24,980 nucleotides of DNA, taken from the NCBI GenBank assembly GCA_003241055.1, contig QFOD01000035.1, positions 1-24,980 on the forward strand. Reading direction: 5' to 3'. This DNA is from Roseateles depolymerans (GTDB lineage: Bacteria; Pseudomonadota; Gammaproteobacteria; Burkholderiales; Burkholderiaceae_C). The position numbers were made by a program, and so were the translations under genes. A model generated the notes under the pieces. The model saw only the letters and a list, made by a program, of their open reading frames with translations, made no database searches and was not told the origin of the DNA. Shown here one piece after another: positions 1 through 9,300 of the stretch (position 1 is its first letter; the number at the start of each line of letters is the position of its first letter).

Positions 1-549
1 CACCAGCACGCGGTCGCCCGTCGCGGCGATTTCGGCCAGCAGCGCATTGGCGAGCGTGGTCTTGCCGCTGCTGGTAGCCCCGGCGATCAACACGTTCTGC
101 CGCTCGCGCACGGCGCGAACGAGAAAGCCCGCCTGCGCGCTGGTCATCATCCCGTCGATGACGTACCGCTCCAGCGGGATCACTCCGATGGCGCGCTTGC
201 GCAGCGCGAAGGCCGGCCCCGGCGCTGCCGGCGGCAAGATGCCCTCGAAGCGCTCGCCGGTTTCGGGCAGCTCGGCGGACAGCAACGGCTGGCCGCGATG
301 GACTTCTGCGCCAACGTGGGCGGCGACAAGGCGAATGATCCGTTCGCCGTCCGCTTCGGACAGTTCAACGCCCATCGGCGCGCGGCCCGATGAAAGCCGA
401 TCCACCCAAAGGGTGCGATCAGGATTGAGCATGACTTCCACCACGTCCGGGTCTTCGAGCGCGGCGGCGATCAGCGGCCCCATCGCCGTGCGGAGCATCT
501 GGATGCGGCGGTCGAGCGAGGTGGCGAAGGACGAGGGAACGGCGCTCAT
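1..549 (-). CDS. trbB: Conjugal transfer ATPase TrbB (VirB11-like), 5' part only
   Basis: The first 183 codons of a VirB11/TrbB-type secretion ATPase; the gene runs out of the window at base 1, so the C-terminal half is missing. TrbB hexamers sit at the cytoplasmic face of the mating-pair-formation (type IV secretion) apparatus and power pilus assembly and transfer. The N-terminal domain carries the family-typical stretch LEDPDVVEVMLNPD and, further on, RAVRERQNVLIAGATSSGKT, which is the Walker A (P-loop) near residue 160. The ATG at 547-549 overlaps the stop of the upstream CopG-like gene by ATGA, so the two are translationally coupled. In Tn4371-family elements trbB directly follows this gene and starts the trbBCDEJLFGI cluster. 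Identification is from motif and context; no similarity search was run. Confidence 0.93.
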   Translation of the reverse strand, partial: MSAVPSSFATSLDRRIQMLRTAMGPLIAAALEDPDVVEVMLNPDRTLWVDRLSSGRAPMGVELSEADGERIIRLVAAHVGAEVHRGQPLLSAELPETGERFEGILPPAAPGPAFALRKRAIGVIPLERYVIDGMMTSAQAGFLVRAVRERQNVLIAGATSSGKTTLANALLAEIAATGDRVLV

Positions 550-1010
550 GAGGCACGCTCCTGCGCTTCGGCAACTGCCGCCGCGTCATCCATCCGCATC
601 GGGTCGGGGTGCAGTTCCTCCACCACGTCACGCACCAGGCTGCGCCCGCGCAGCAGGTGGCGGCCCAACTGCTCCACGAACTGCTCGAAGCGCGCCTTGC
701 CCTGGGCACGCGCCGCGTCTTGGTGCGCCTCGGGAACTGGAGTGCTGACCGTGAGGAAGTAGCGGATGAACAGCGCCAGCGTTTCGATCTGGATGTTCTG
801 GTCGCGCTCCAGCCGCTCAGCATGGCGCGACAGGCGATCAAGCCGCTTGGCAATCGCTGCCTCGCGCTGGTCGGCAGCATCGGGCGACAGCCACGATGCG
901 AGCGCCGCTGCGACGATGCTGGATTTCGATACGCCTTTCTTGGCGGCCAGCTCGTCCAGACGCTTGGCGTGCTCCGGCTGGATGAACAGGTTGAGGCGGT
1001 AGTGGCTCAT
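546..1010 (-). CDS. CopG/ribbon-helix-helix family protein between traG and trbB
   Basis: A 154-residue protein starting MSHYRLNLFIQPEHAKRLDE. The N-terminus looks like a ribbon-helix-helix DNA-binding segment (short beta strand RLNLFIQ, then helices ending KKGVSKSSIVAAALASWL). It is followed by a charged, helical region with QREAAIAKRLDRLSRHAERL, which could form a coiled coil, and by a C-terminal part rich in Arg and Ala. The family is usually annotated as a CopG-type transcriptional regulator of Tn4371-type elements; its target is not known to me. The start overlaps the traG stop by ATGA and the stop overlaps the trbB start by ATGA, so it is embedded in the traG-copG-trbB transcription unit. 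Regulation of the trb operon is a reasonable inference but cannot be seen in the sequence. Confidence 0.85.
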   Translation of the reverse strand: MSHYRLNLFIQPEHAKRLDELAAKKGVSKSSIVAAALASWLSPDAADQREAAIAKRLDRLSRHAERLERDQNIQIETLALFIRYFLTVSTPVPEAHQDAARAQGKARFEQFVEQLGRHLLRGRSLVRDVVEELHPDPMRMDDAAAVAEAQERAS

Positions 1011-3019
1011 AACTCGATTCCGTCGTTGGGGTCGAGGGAAGCCAGCCGGGCCATGCGCTGCATGGCCGGATCAAGCTGGCGAGGAAGGGGAAGCGGCAGG
1101 TCGTCGTCGTCATCGAGCAACCCGAGGTCGGCTGCGGACGCGGCCAGTTCGGGGTCGTAGGCGACGGTTTCGGAGAGTTCGGGCTGACGGCGCGGGCCGC
1201 CGCCGTCGTCGGCCGAACTCAAGTGCTCCAGGCCATCAGCCGGTGCAGTGGCCGGTGCGGCGGGCACGGCGGGAATCGCCAGCCCGCTCCAGTCGTCGGC
1301 CCGCGATGGCGGCACGTCGGCATAGCGCTCGGCCGCAAGCACGGGCGGCGGCAGCACACGCCGCTTGAAATTGCTGTCCGCGTAGTAGCGCAGCTTTTTG
1401 GCCTTGATCGGCGCCACGCTGGACACCATCACCACGGCTTCGTCAGGCGGAAGCTGCATCACTTCGCCCGGCGTCAGCAGCGGGCGCGCGGTTTCCTGGC
1501 GCGACACCATCAGATGCCCCAGCCACGGCGCGAGCCGGTGGCCCGCGTAGTTGCGCTGGGCGCGCAGTTCGGTTGCGGTGCCCAGCGTTTCGGAGATCCG
1601 CTTGGCCGTGCGTTCGTCGTTGGTGGCGAACGTCACGCGGACATGGCAGTTGTCCAGAATCGAATGGTTCTGCCCATACGCCTTGTCGATCTGATTGAGC
1701 GACTGCGCGATGAGAAAGCTGCGAATGCCATAGCCCGCCATGAAGGCCAGTGCCGTCTCGAAGAAGTCGAGCCGCCCGAGCGCCGGGAACTCGTCGAGCA
1801 TCAGCAGCAGCTTGTGGCGGCGTGCGATGCCGTCAGAGCCGTCGAGCGATTCGGTGAGTCGCCGGCCGATCTGGTTGAGGATCAGGCGAATGAGCGGCTT
1901 CGTCCGCGAAATATCTGAAGGCGGTACCACGAGGTACAGCGACACCGGATGCTCGGCCGCGATCAAGTCGGCAATGCGCCAGTCGCAACGCGACGTGACT
2001 TCGGCCACCGTAGGGTCGCGGTAGAGGCCCAGGAACGACATGGCGGTGGACAGCACGCCCGACCGCTCGTTGTCGCTCTTGTTGAGGACTTCGCGAGCGG
2101 CGGATGCCACCACGGGATGCGGGCCATCGCCGAGATGCGGCGTGGTCATCATCCGGTGCAGCGTCAGCTCGAATGGGCAAGCCGGATCGGAAAGGAAGTT
2201 AGCGACGCCGCGTAGCGTCTTGTCCTCGCCGGCATAAAGCACATGCAAGATGGCGCCGACCAGCAGCGCGTGCGAAGTCTTCTCCCAGTGATTGCGGCGC
2301 TCCAGCGCACCCTCGGGATCGACCAGGATGTCCGCGATGTTCTGCACGTCGCGTACTTCATGCGCGCCGCGCCGCACCTCCAGCAGCGGGTTGTAGGCCG
2401 CCGACTTCGCATCGGTGGGGTTGAACAGCAGGCAATGCGAGAAGCGCGATCGCCAGCCCGCGGTGATGCTCCAGTTCTCGCCCTTGATGTCGTGGATGAC
2501 GGCTGACGCAGGCCAGCTCAACAAGGTCGGCACCACCAGACCGACACCTTTGCCCGAGCGGGTGGGCGCGAAGGTCAGGACGTGTTCCGGGCCTTCATGC
2601 CGAAGGTACTGGCGTTCGTGTTGGCCGAGGAACACACCGGCAGGTTGCGTGAGCCCTGCCTTGCGAATGTCGTCCGCGTTCGCCCAGCGCGCCGAGCCGT
2701 AGGTCGTGACCAGGCGCGATTGCCGCGAGCGCCAGATCGACATGCCGATGGCCACCAGCACGGCCACCAGGCCGCTACCGCCCGCGATGGCGCCGCCGAT
2801 GTCAAAGACGCGCGGCGCGTAGGCGTCGAAGAAGAACCACCACTCGAACAGCCGCCAGGGGTGATAGACCGGCGTGCCGAAGAAGTCGAACCAGGGCGAG
2901 CCAAGGCGTAGCTGGTAGCCCAGGGCGGCGGCTGTCCATTGTGTGGCTGTCCACACGCCGGCGATCACGATGCCGAATACGACGGCAATCTGACCGAACA
3001 GCACGTTCGTCCCTTGCAT
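1007..3019 (-). CDS. traG: Type IV coupling protein TraG (VirD4-like)
   Basis: A 670-residue VirD4/TraG coupling protein, the inner-membrane ATPase that links the relaxase-DNA complex to the secretion channel. Hydrophobic segments near residues 7-30 and 75-95 are consistent with membrane anchoring. Walker A is APTRSGKGVG (K near 157) and Walker B is LLLMLDEFPALG (D near 409, E near 410), followed by the typical GIRSFLIAQSLNQID segment. An in-frame ATG further upstream (3070) is possible. The ATG at 3017-3019 is preferred because GGAGGCGAGG lies just before it and the protein then starts MQGTNVLFGQIAVVFG, as I recall for Tn4371-type TraG. The stop overlaps the next gene by ATGA. A strong terminator upstream separates it from eexN, so traG probably has its own promoter within 3020-3150. 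Confidence 0.96.
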   Translation of the reverse strand: MQGTNVLFGQIAVVFGIVIAGVWTATQWTAAALGYQLRLGSPWFDFFGTPVYHPWRLFEWWFFFDAYAPRVFDIGGAIAGGSGLVAVLVAIGMSIWRSRQSRLVTTYGSARWANADDIRKAGLTQPAGVFLGQHERQYLRHEGPEHVLTFAPTRSGKGVGLVVPTLLSWPASAVIHDIKGENWSITAGWRSRFSHCLLFNPTDAKSAAYNPLLEVRRGAHEVRDVQNIADILVDPEGALERRNHWEKTSHALLVGAILHVLYAGEDKTLRGVANFLSDPACPFELTLHRMMTTPHLGDGPHPVVASAAREVLNKSDNERSGVLSTAMSFLGLYRDPTVAEVTSRCDWRIADLIAAEHPVSLYLVVPPSDISRTKPLIRLILNQIGRRLTESLDGSDGIARRHKLLLMLDEFPALGRLDFFETALAFMAGYGIRSFLIAQSLNQIDKAYGQNHSILDNCHVRVTFATNDERTAKRISETLGTATELRAQRNYAGHRLAPWLGHLMVSRQETARPLLTPGEVMQLPPDEAVVMVSSVAPIKAKKLRYYADSNFKRRVLPPPVLAAERYADVPPSRADDWSGLAIPAVPAAPATAPADGLEHLSSADDGGGPRRQPELSETVAYDPELAASAADLGLLDDDDDLPLPLPRQLDPAMQRMARLASLDPNDGIEL

Positions 3020-3152
3020 AACCTCGCCTCCAATCACGGCACACGGAGGTGCCGCAGCACTGAGGATCAAGGCGTGCGTACAGGCCGGTCAAAGGCCGTT
3101 ATGGCGGTGATTTAGGCCGAAAAAGCCTGATTTCTTGCAGGAGCGAAGACAA

Positions 3153-3187
3153 TAAAAACGCCGCAGACGCGAGCGCGTTGCGGCGTG
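3153..3187 (-). terminator. Rho-independent terminator after eexN
   Basis: Arms ACGCCGCA (3159-3166) and TGCGGCGT (3180-3187) are perfectly complementary. A nested inner stem, ACGCG/CGCGT, makes a very stable hairpin. Read on the minus strand the stem is followed by TTTTTATT, the T-tract expected for an intrinsic terminator. It lies about 50 bp past the eexN stop and upstream of traG, so it would end the lysR-eexN transcript. Confidence 0.85.
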
Positions 3188-3235
3188 ATGGGGTAACAGT
3201 GCGAATTTCGTCGCAGCGAGACGACTGCGATGAAG

Positions 3236-3463
3236 TTATTTGGACTTCTGTTCAGGTCGATCACCGAAGAAACGCCGATTGGCGGCTTCGGCGGCACGGC
3301 GGCAAAGTTCATCGCCAACCTTTGTGCGATCTTCCTTGCATTGCCGTTGAATCTCCTTGATGCGCTCGGGATGAGCCACGAGGAAATCCACGGTTTCCGA
3401 AGGTTGAGACGGGCCACATGCGGTCAGTGCGGCGGCGAGTATCAGCAGCATCATTCTGTTCAT
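3236..3463 (-). CDS. eexN: EexN-family entry-exclusion lipoprotein
   Basis: A 75-residue predicted lipoprotein: MNRMMLLILAAALTACGPSQ has a basic N-terminus, a hydrophobic core and a lipobox LTAC with Cys at residue 16. The mature part contains PERIKEIQRQCKED and CRRAAEAANRRFFGD, the short Cys-containing pattern of the EexN family (related to Eex of pKM101), which reduces redundant transfer into cells already holding the element. A longer in-frame reading starts at 3643, but the ATG at 3461-3463 has AAAGGA at the right distance and gives the signal peptide. It starts 25 bp after the LysR stop, so the two are probably co-transcribed. The terminator at 3153-3187 follows. Confidence 0.85.
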   Translation of the reverse strand: MNRMMLLILAAALTACGPSQPSETVDFLVAHPERIKEIQRQCKEDRTKVGDELCRRAAEAANRRFFGDRPEQKSK

Positions 3464-3488
3464 GATTCCAGTCCTTTCATCGGATGGC

Positions 3489-4403
3489 TTAGGCGTCGTC
3501 GGCAGTGTCGATGCCGTCTGCCGAATCAATGAAGGCCACACGTTCGATGAACCGAGCCAACATCTCGGATGGCTCTGCATCGCGGCGTAGCAGATAGGTC
3601 GTGAGCATGGGGGGCTTGCCAGCCAGGCGGCGGGCCACGACACCTGGCTCGCGACTGGAAGCGATATGCGCCTCGCCCGCCAGACCCAAGGCCAAGCCAG
3701 CAGAAACCAAAGTCATCATCACGTCGAAGGTTGCCACGCGCTGCGCGATCAGCGGCTCCTGATCGAGCTTGCGCAGGAAACGATCGACCTGCCGCGCGTG
3801 GCCTTCGCAGACTGCCGGATCGCCCAACGCCAGCGGGTAGCGCAACACTTCTTTCAACGGAACTTGTTTGAAGGCGAGCACGGGATGGCGGGCCGGCACC
3901 GCCACCATCAACTCGTCATCCCACGCGGGACTGACCACGATGCCATCGCCTGCATCTTCAGCCATCGAGAAGCCAGCGTCATACAGGTCGCTATGAAGTC
4001 CCTTAATTTGTTGATCCAGCGACACCTCGAACAGCCGGATTTCCACCTCTGGATTCTCCTCACGACTGCGCGCCAACAGCGCTGGCAAGCGCGACGGCGT
4101 GATGCCATCTGACAAGGCAATGCGCAATTGACCATGAAACCCGTTGGCTGCGGCCTTGACGCTATCGCGGGCTTGATCCAGCGTTGCGAAGACACGCGAG
4201 ACGTGCTCCAGGAACAGTCGTCCCGCGCGGGTCAGTTGCGTGCTGCGCGTGGTGCGAACGAACAGACGCGCGCCGAGTTCCTCCTCCAGTTCCTTGATGG
4301 TGCGGGACAGCGGCGACTGGTCGATATGCAACCGCTCGGCAGCACGGGCGAAGTGGAGTTCTTCGGCCACGGCCTGAAAACAGCGTAAATGACGAAGCTC
4401 CAT
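3489..4403 (-). CDS. LysR-family transcriptional regulator (Tn4371 traR position)
   Basis: A 304-residue, full-length LysR-type regulator. The N-terminal winged helix-turn-helix is clear (MELRHLRCFQAVAEELHF, then ARAAERLHIDQSPLSRTIKE and LGARLFVRTTR). The linker and periplasmic-binding-like effector domain span about residues 90-290. It sits directly upstream of eexN on the same strand, the place where Tn4371-type elements carry a LysR regulator sometimes called traR; I leave the symbol blank because of uncertainty. A good ribosome site, AAGGAGATAG, precedes the ATG at 4401-4403. Directly upstream lies the truncated start of a second LysR gene (4474-4560). Effector and targets are unknown. 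Confidence 0.92.
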   Translation of the reverse strand: MELRHLRCFQAVAEELHFARAAERLHIDQSPLSRTIKELEEELGARLFVRTTRSTQLTRAGRLFLEHVSRVFATLDQARDSVKAAANGFHGQLRIALSDGITPSRLPALLARSREENPEVEIRLFEVSLDQQIKGLHSDLYDAGFSMAEDAGDGIVVSPAWDDELMVAVPARHPVLAFKQVPLKEVLRYPLALGDPAVCEGHARQVDRFLRKLDQEPLIAQRVATFDVMMTLVSAGLALGLAGEAHIASSREPGVVARRLAGKPPMLTTYLLRRDAEPSEMLARFIERVAFIDSADGIDTADDA

Positions 4404-4473
4404 CAGCTATCTCCTTGGGCGATGGCACCTCCCGCCGACTCGACCGATATAGCGGTCTTCGCTCGCAACACGC

Positions 4474-4560
4474 AGGTTGCTCCACATGAAGTCTCTCGGC
4501 TGCACGCGCGAAATGAAGCTCTTCGGCCACGGCAAGAAAGCTGCGCAGTCTTAGCTCCAT
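4474..4560 (-). pseudogene. Truncated 5' end of a second LysR gene
   Basis: The minus strand from 4560 encodes MELRLRSFLAVAEELHFA followed by RAAERLHVEQP: 29 residues that match the first 30 of the adjacent intact LysR protein, with one residue missing after MELR and several substitutions. A strong ribosome site, GGAGGAAGGA, precedes the ATG, and the CCAAGGAG part of the leader is shared with the intact gene. After residue 29 the similarity stops abruptly and the frame reads nonsense into the intact lysR in another frame. Too divergent at the nucleotide level for a very recent tandem duplication, it looks like the leftover of another LysR gene cut by recombination at the cargo border. Confidence 0.75.
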
Positions 4561-4700
4561 TCCTTCCTCCTTGGCTCACCATCAATGTGGTTTAAGCATG
4601 ATGTGTGCTGCAGACGGTGCTCTCATCTCACCTGAATGATCTCTGCTGGCCCCGGAATTTCGGGATGCGACTTTCGGTGATTGAGCCGACGCGCCCTCCG

Positions 4701-5987
4701 TCATGGCGAAACCGCGTGAGCACTGTTTTCACCATGGCCTTCACCCTCCGAGTGCCACATCGCATGCGCATCGATGCGCACCAGCATCGCCGCTTGCAGC
4801 GCATCCACCCGCGCCTGTGTTTCCGCCAGGCGGGCCTGCCGTAGGCTGCGCAGGGACAGCAGGTATTCGCCGAGCGGGGCCTCGCCCAGTTCCCAGGCCC
4901 GGCGCGTGCGGGTGTTGGCGGCGACCTGTGCAGCCAGCGCCTGCTGGTGCGATTGCCATTGCGCGCGCTTGCTTTGCGCGGCTTGGACGGCCAGCCACGC
5001 GCCTTGCTCGATGGCGCGCCGCACATCGGCTGCCTCGGCTTCGGCGGCTGCGGCGTTGGCGCTCTCCGTGGCGGCTCGGGCGCTGCGGTAGTCCGTGCCG
5101 AAGGGAATGGAGAGCACCACGCCCACGACGCGCTCGGTGCCGCCGCGATCAGACAGGACGCGCACGCCCACGGTCGGGTCGGGCGTGCGCTCGGCGCGCG
5201 TGCGTTCGGCCACCTTGAACAGGCGCGTGGTTTCGCCGTTGGCAATCGCGATCTCGGCGCTTTCCCGGACGATGCGCGCCTGCCAGGCCTGCGGGCCGTC
5301 AGGCAGCTCCTGCGGCTCGGGCAGCGCTGGCAAGGCGGGGGGCACGGTGATCTCGGGGAACCCCAGGGCCAGGGTTTGTCGCGCCGCCAGTGCGGCGTCG
5401 CGCGCCATCAGGGCCTGCGCGGCCTGGGTGGCGCGCTCGGCGTCCAGCACGTCCATCTCGCGCCGTGCCGCATCACCGAGGGTCACGCGGCGGGCCAGGG
5501 CGTCGCGTTCGCGGGAAAGCAGTTGATCCTGCGCCGCCGTCTCTTCGGCCACGGCGCTGCTGCGCAACCAGCCCATCCAGGCATCGAGCAGGCGGCGGGC
5601 GACTTGGTGTTCGGCATCTTCCAGGCGCAGCTCAGCCACGCTGCGGGTGCTGCTGCCGATTTCTCGATCCAGCCGGGCCTTTCCCGGTAGGCGGATCGTG
5701 CGGCTGATGCCCAATTCCCATTCGTTGTAGCGGCGCTGCTCGGTGGTCACGTTGCGGCGCTGGAGACCCGAATTGGCCTGGAATTCGTGGCTGCCCACCT
5801 CCAGGGCGCGCTGGGTAGCCGCTGCGGCCTGCAAGCGCTCGGCCGCCGCGCGCACGGTGGGTTGCGCCTGCAGGGTGGCGTGAACTTGATCGGGCGGGGG
5901 GAGCCATTGGGGCGCTGGTTCCTGCGCCAGCGCCCACCAGGGGATGCAGGCCAGCACCGCTGCCGCGCAAGGGGAGAGAAACTTCAT
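4701..5987 (-). CDS. czcC: CzcC-like outer membrane efflux protein (TolC family)
   Basis: A 428-residue outer membrane factor of a tripartite heavy-metal efflux pump. The start MKFLSPCAAAVLACIPWWAL, ending in AQE, is a signal peptide. The body is Ala-rich and strongly helical, with two OEP-type repeats (for example RYNEWELGISRTIRLPGKAR and later VVGVVLSIPFGTDYRSARAA), the proline-rich motif that marks the two halves of CzcC/TolC proteins. It would form the periplasmic and outer-membrane channel. The chosen ATG (5985-5987) overlaps the DUF3240 stop by ATGA; a longer in-frame start at 6104 lies inside the upstream gene and has no signal peptide. It is the last gene of the operon. The symbol is by family only; the exported metal is not resolved. 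Confidence 0.9.
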   Translation of the reverse strand: MKFLSPCAAAVLACIPWWALAQEPAPQWLPPPDQVHATLQAQPTVRAAAERLQAAAATQRALEVGSHEFQANSGLQRRNVTTEQRRYNEWELGISRTIRLPGKARLDREIGSSTRSVAELRLEDAEHQVARRLLDAWMGWLRSSAVAEETAAQDQLLSRERDALARRVTLGDAARREMDVLDAERATQAAQALMARDAALAARQTLALGFPEITVPPALPALPEPQELPDGPQAWQARIVRESAEIAIANGETTRLFKVAERTRAERTPDPTVGVRVLSDRGGTERVVGVVLSIPFGTDYRSARAATESANAAAAEAEAADVRRAIEQGAWLAVQAAQSKRAQWQSHQQALAAQVAANTRTRRAWELGEAPLGEYLLSLRSLRQARLAETQARVDALQAAMLVRIDAHAMWHSEGEGHGENSAHAVSP

Positions 5988-6304
5988 ACCAGCCGCCCCA
6001 TTGCCATGACAGGCTCCATCCACCAGCGCACGTCGCTGGATGCAATCCGCTGGCGCAGCGCGGCCAGCAGGCCATCCACGCGCTCGCGCTCGATCACGAC
6101 CCACAGCACGCGCCGGTCAACGCGGCCACGCACCTGCTCGCGGATGGAGGCGTGTGCGAAGTCGCTGCTGTGCCCCTCGGCGTGCAGCAGCGTGAAGCCG
6201 GGCAGCGTCGGATCAGCCATCAGGGCGTCCGTCACGGCGTCTTCCAGCGCAGGGGGGAACACCAGGTTCAGGCGCACCCATTCGGTGCTGTGCGGCGCAC
6301 TCAT
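5984..6304 (-). CDS. DUF3240 family protein in the RND efflux operon
   Basis: A 106-residue cytosolic-looking protein, MSAPHSTEWVRLNLVFPPAL onward, with a ferredoxin-like alternation of strands and helices (VRLNLVFPPALEDAVTDAL; RRVLWVVIERERVDGLLAAL) and ending VRWWMEPVMAMGRLV. This matches the small DUF3240 family, usually found between czcA- and czcC-type genes and resembling PII-like/ACT-like metal sensors; its role in efflux is unknown. Met, His and Asp residues (HAEGHSSDFAHAS) could bind metal, an inference only. It is coupled on both sides by ATGA overlaps (with the czcA-like stop and the czcC-like start), so it is made in step with the pump. Confidence 0.8.
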   Translation of the reverse strand: MSAPHSTEWVRLNLVFPPALEDAVTDALMADPTLPGFTLLHAEGHSSDFAHASIREQVRGRVDRRVLWVVIERERVDGLLAALRQRIASSDVRWWMEPVMAMGRLV

Positions 6305-9300
6305 GCGGCGGCTCCTTTTGTTGTCAATTGCCCAAAGCGCCGGTACAGCACCGGCAGCAGCACCAACGTGAGCGCGGTGGAGCTGACCAGCCCGCCGATC
6401 ACCACGATGGCCAGCGGGCGCTGGATCTCCGAGCCCGGCCCGGTGGACAGCAACAGGGGCACCAGGCCGAAGGCGGTGATGGAAGCGGTCATCAGCACCG
6501 GGCGCAGGCGGCGCAGCGAGCCTTCTCGCACCACCTGCTCCATGGGCAGGCCCAGCGCGTGCAGATGGTTGAAGTGCGTGACCAGCACCAGCCCGTTGAG
6601 CACGGCGATGCCCAGCAGGGCGATGAAGCCCACCGATGCGGGCACCGACAGGTACTGCCCCGACACCCACAGCGCGGCCATGCCGCCGACCAGGGCGAAG
6701 GGCACGTTGCCCAGGATCAGCACCGCCTGACGCACGGAGCCGAAGGTCATGAACAACACGAAGAAGATCATCGCCAGCGACACCGGCACCACCAGCCCCA
6801 GGCGGGCAGCCGCGCGCTGCTGGTTCTCGAACTGGCCGCCCCATTCCAGCCGGTAGCCTGCGGGCAGGGGGACGTCGCGCGCCACGGCGGCGCGGGCTTC
6901 CTCCACAAAGCCCACCAGATCGCGCCCGCTCACCATGGACTGGATCAACGCGAAGCGCGAGCCGCTCTCGCGCCGCACCAGCACCGGGCCTTGGGTGGTG
7001 GTGATGGCGGCCAGTGATGTAAGGGGAATGTCGCCAGCGTCGCCGGAGCCGGCTGAGCCGCTGCGGGCCAGCCGCAAGTCCTTGAAGCGCTCGGCCGAGC
7101 CGCGCAGTTGCGCATCGCCGCGCACGACGATGGGCGTGCGCCGGTTGGCTTCGATGACCATGCCCGCTGGCACGCCTTCGAGCTGCGCGCGCAACTCGTC
7201 CTGCACGGCCGTTACCGCCAGGCCTGCACGGCCCGCAGCTTGTGCATCCACCTTCACCTGCAGGTACTCGACGTGGTCGCTGGCCTGCGTCAGCACGTCG
7301 CGCGCGCCGGGCACTTTCTCGACGCTGGCCGCAACGCGCACGGCCAGTTCGCCCAGGGTGTTCAGGTCGGGGCCGAAGAGCTTGATGGCCACGTCGCCAC
7401 GGCTGCCGGTGAGCATTTCGGAGACGCGCATCTCGATGGGCTGGGTGAAGCCGAAGTCCAGGCCGGGGAAGGCCGCCATCACCTTGCGGATTTCTTCGCC
7501 CAGCGCTTCCTTGTCCATGCGCCATGTCTTGCGGTCGCCGAGTTGCATGAACATATCGGTTTCGTTCAGGCCCATGGGATCAAGCCCCAGTTCGTCCGAG
7601 CCGACGCGGGCGATGCTGTGCTGCACTTCGGGCACTTTGGCCAGGATGGCTTTCTGCACGGCCAGGTCGATGTCGCGCGAGCGGTTCAGCCCGATGGAGG
7701 GCGGCTTCTGCAACTGCAGCAGGATGTCGCCCTCGTCCATCGTCGGCATGAAGGCCTTGCCGGTGCCCAGGTAGGCCACCACGCCCAGCACCAGGGCCGC
7801 CAGCGCCACGGCTGTGGCCCGCAGCGGGTGGGCCAGCGCGGCATCCAGCACCGGGCGGTACAGGCGCAGCGCGCCGCGCATCACCCAGGGCTCGCGGTGC
7901 GCATGCGCCTTGAGCAGTAGCGACGACAGCACCGGCACCAGCGTGAGCGACAGCAGCAGTGAGACGCCCAGCGCGAACACGATGGTCAGCGCCACGGGCG
8001 CGAACAGCTTGCCTTCCAGCCCCTGCAAGGTCAGCAGCGGCACGAAGGTCAGGCAGATGATGAGGATGCCCGAGGCCACGGGCAGGGCCACCTCGCGCGC
8101 GGCGGCGAACACGCGGTGCAGGCGCGGCAGTTGCGCGCCGCCTTCCCCATGAGCGTGCGGATCGAGGCGGCTGACGGCGTTTTCCACCACCACCACGGCG
8201 GCATCGACCAGCATGCCGATGGCGATGGCCAGCCCGCCCAGGCTCATCAGGTTGGCGCTCATGCCCGCGATGCGCATCAGCAGGAAGGTGCCCAGTGCGG
8301 CCAGCGGCACCATCAGCGCGACCACCAGCGCCGCGCGCATCTCGCCCAGGAAAAGCAGCAGCAGCACGACGACCAGCACCGTCGCTTCGATCAGCGCGCT
8401 TTCCACCGTGCCCACCGCGCGCTGGATGAGCGTGCTGCGGTCGTAGAAGGGCACCACCTTCACGCCCGGCGGCAGGCTGGGCGCGAGTTCATCCAGGCGC
8501 GCGCGGATTGCCTTCACCAGCGTCGAGGCATCAGCGCCGCGCAGCGCCACGACGATGCCCTCTACCGCCTCGCCCTGGCCGTCACGGCTGACGGCGCCGT
8601 AGCGGGTCAGCCCCTCCATGCGCACGGCGGCCACATCGCCCACGCGCACGGCAGGCGCGCTGGCCGTGGCGGCGCGCAGCACGACGCGCGACAGATCCTC
8701 CGCGCTGCGGATCGCGCCTTCCGAGCGCACGATCAGCGCGTTCTCTCCCGCGTCCAGGCGGCCTGCGCCGTCGTTGCGGTTGTTGCGGCTGACGGCCGTC
8801 ACCACGTCGGCGAAGCTCATCCCGGCGGCGGACAGGCGTGCGCGGTCTGGCACCACAGCAAAGCTGGCGGCCTGGCCGCCCAGCACGTTGATGTCGGCCA
8901 CGCCGGGCAGCGTGCGCAAGGCGGGGCGCAGCGTCCAGTCCAACAGGGTGCGCCGCTCGCTCAAGGACAGCGGGCCGCCCTCGATGGTGAACATGAACAC
9001 GTCCGACAGCGGCGTGGAGATCGGCGCCAGCCCGCCACTCACGCCCTCGGGCAGGCTGCCCGCGACGGCAGCGTAGCGCTCGGCCACCTGCTGGCGCGCC
9101 CAGTAGATGTCGCTGCCCTCGGCAAAGTCCAGCGTGATGTCGGCGATGGCGTACTTGGCCGTGGAGCGCAGCATCACGCCGCGCGGCACGCCCAGCAGCT
9201 CCATCTCCAGCGGTGCGATGACACGCGATTCGACCTCTTCGGGCGTCATGCCCGGCACTTTCAGGATCAGCTTGACCTGCGTGGGCGAGATGTCCGGGTA

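Noticed and set aside
4561..4700. Gap between the LysR remnant and the czcC-like gene as a possible insertion-sequence remnant.
   Set aside because: An open frame continues past the czcC-like stop but I could not tie its short peptide to a transposase family, and there are no terminal repeats.
5984..7525. A 513-codon minus-strand frame across the permease gene.
   Set aside because: Only its last 106 codons are real (the DUF3240 gene); the rest is out-of-frame reading of the permease gene.
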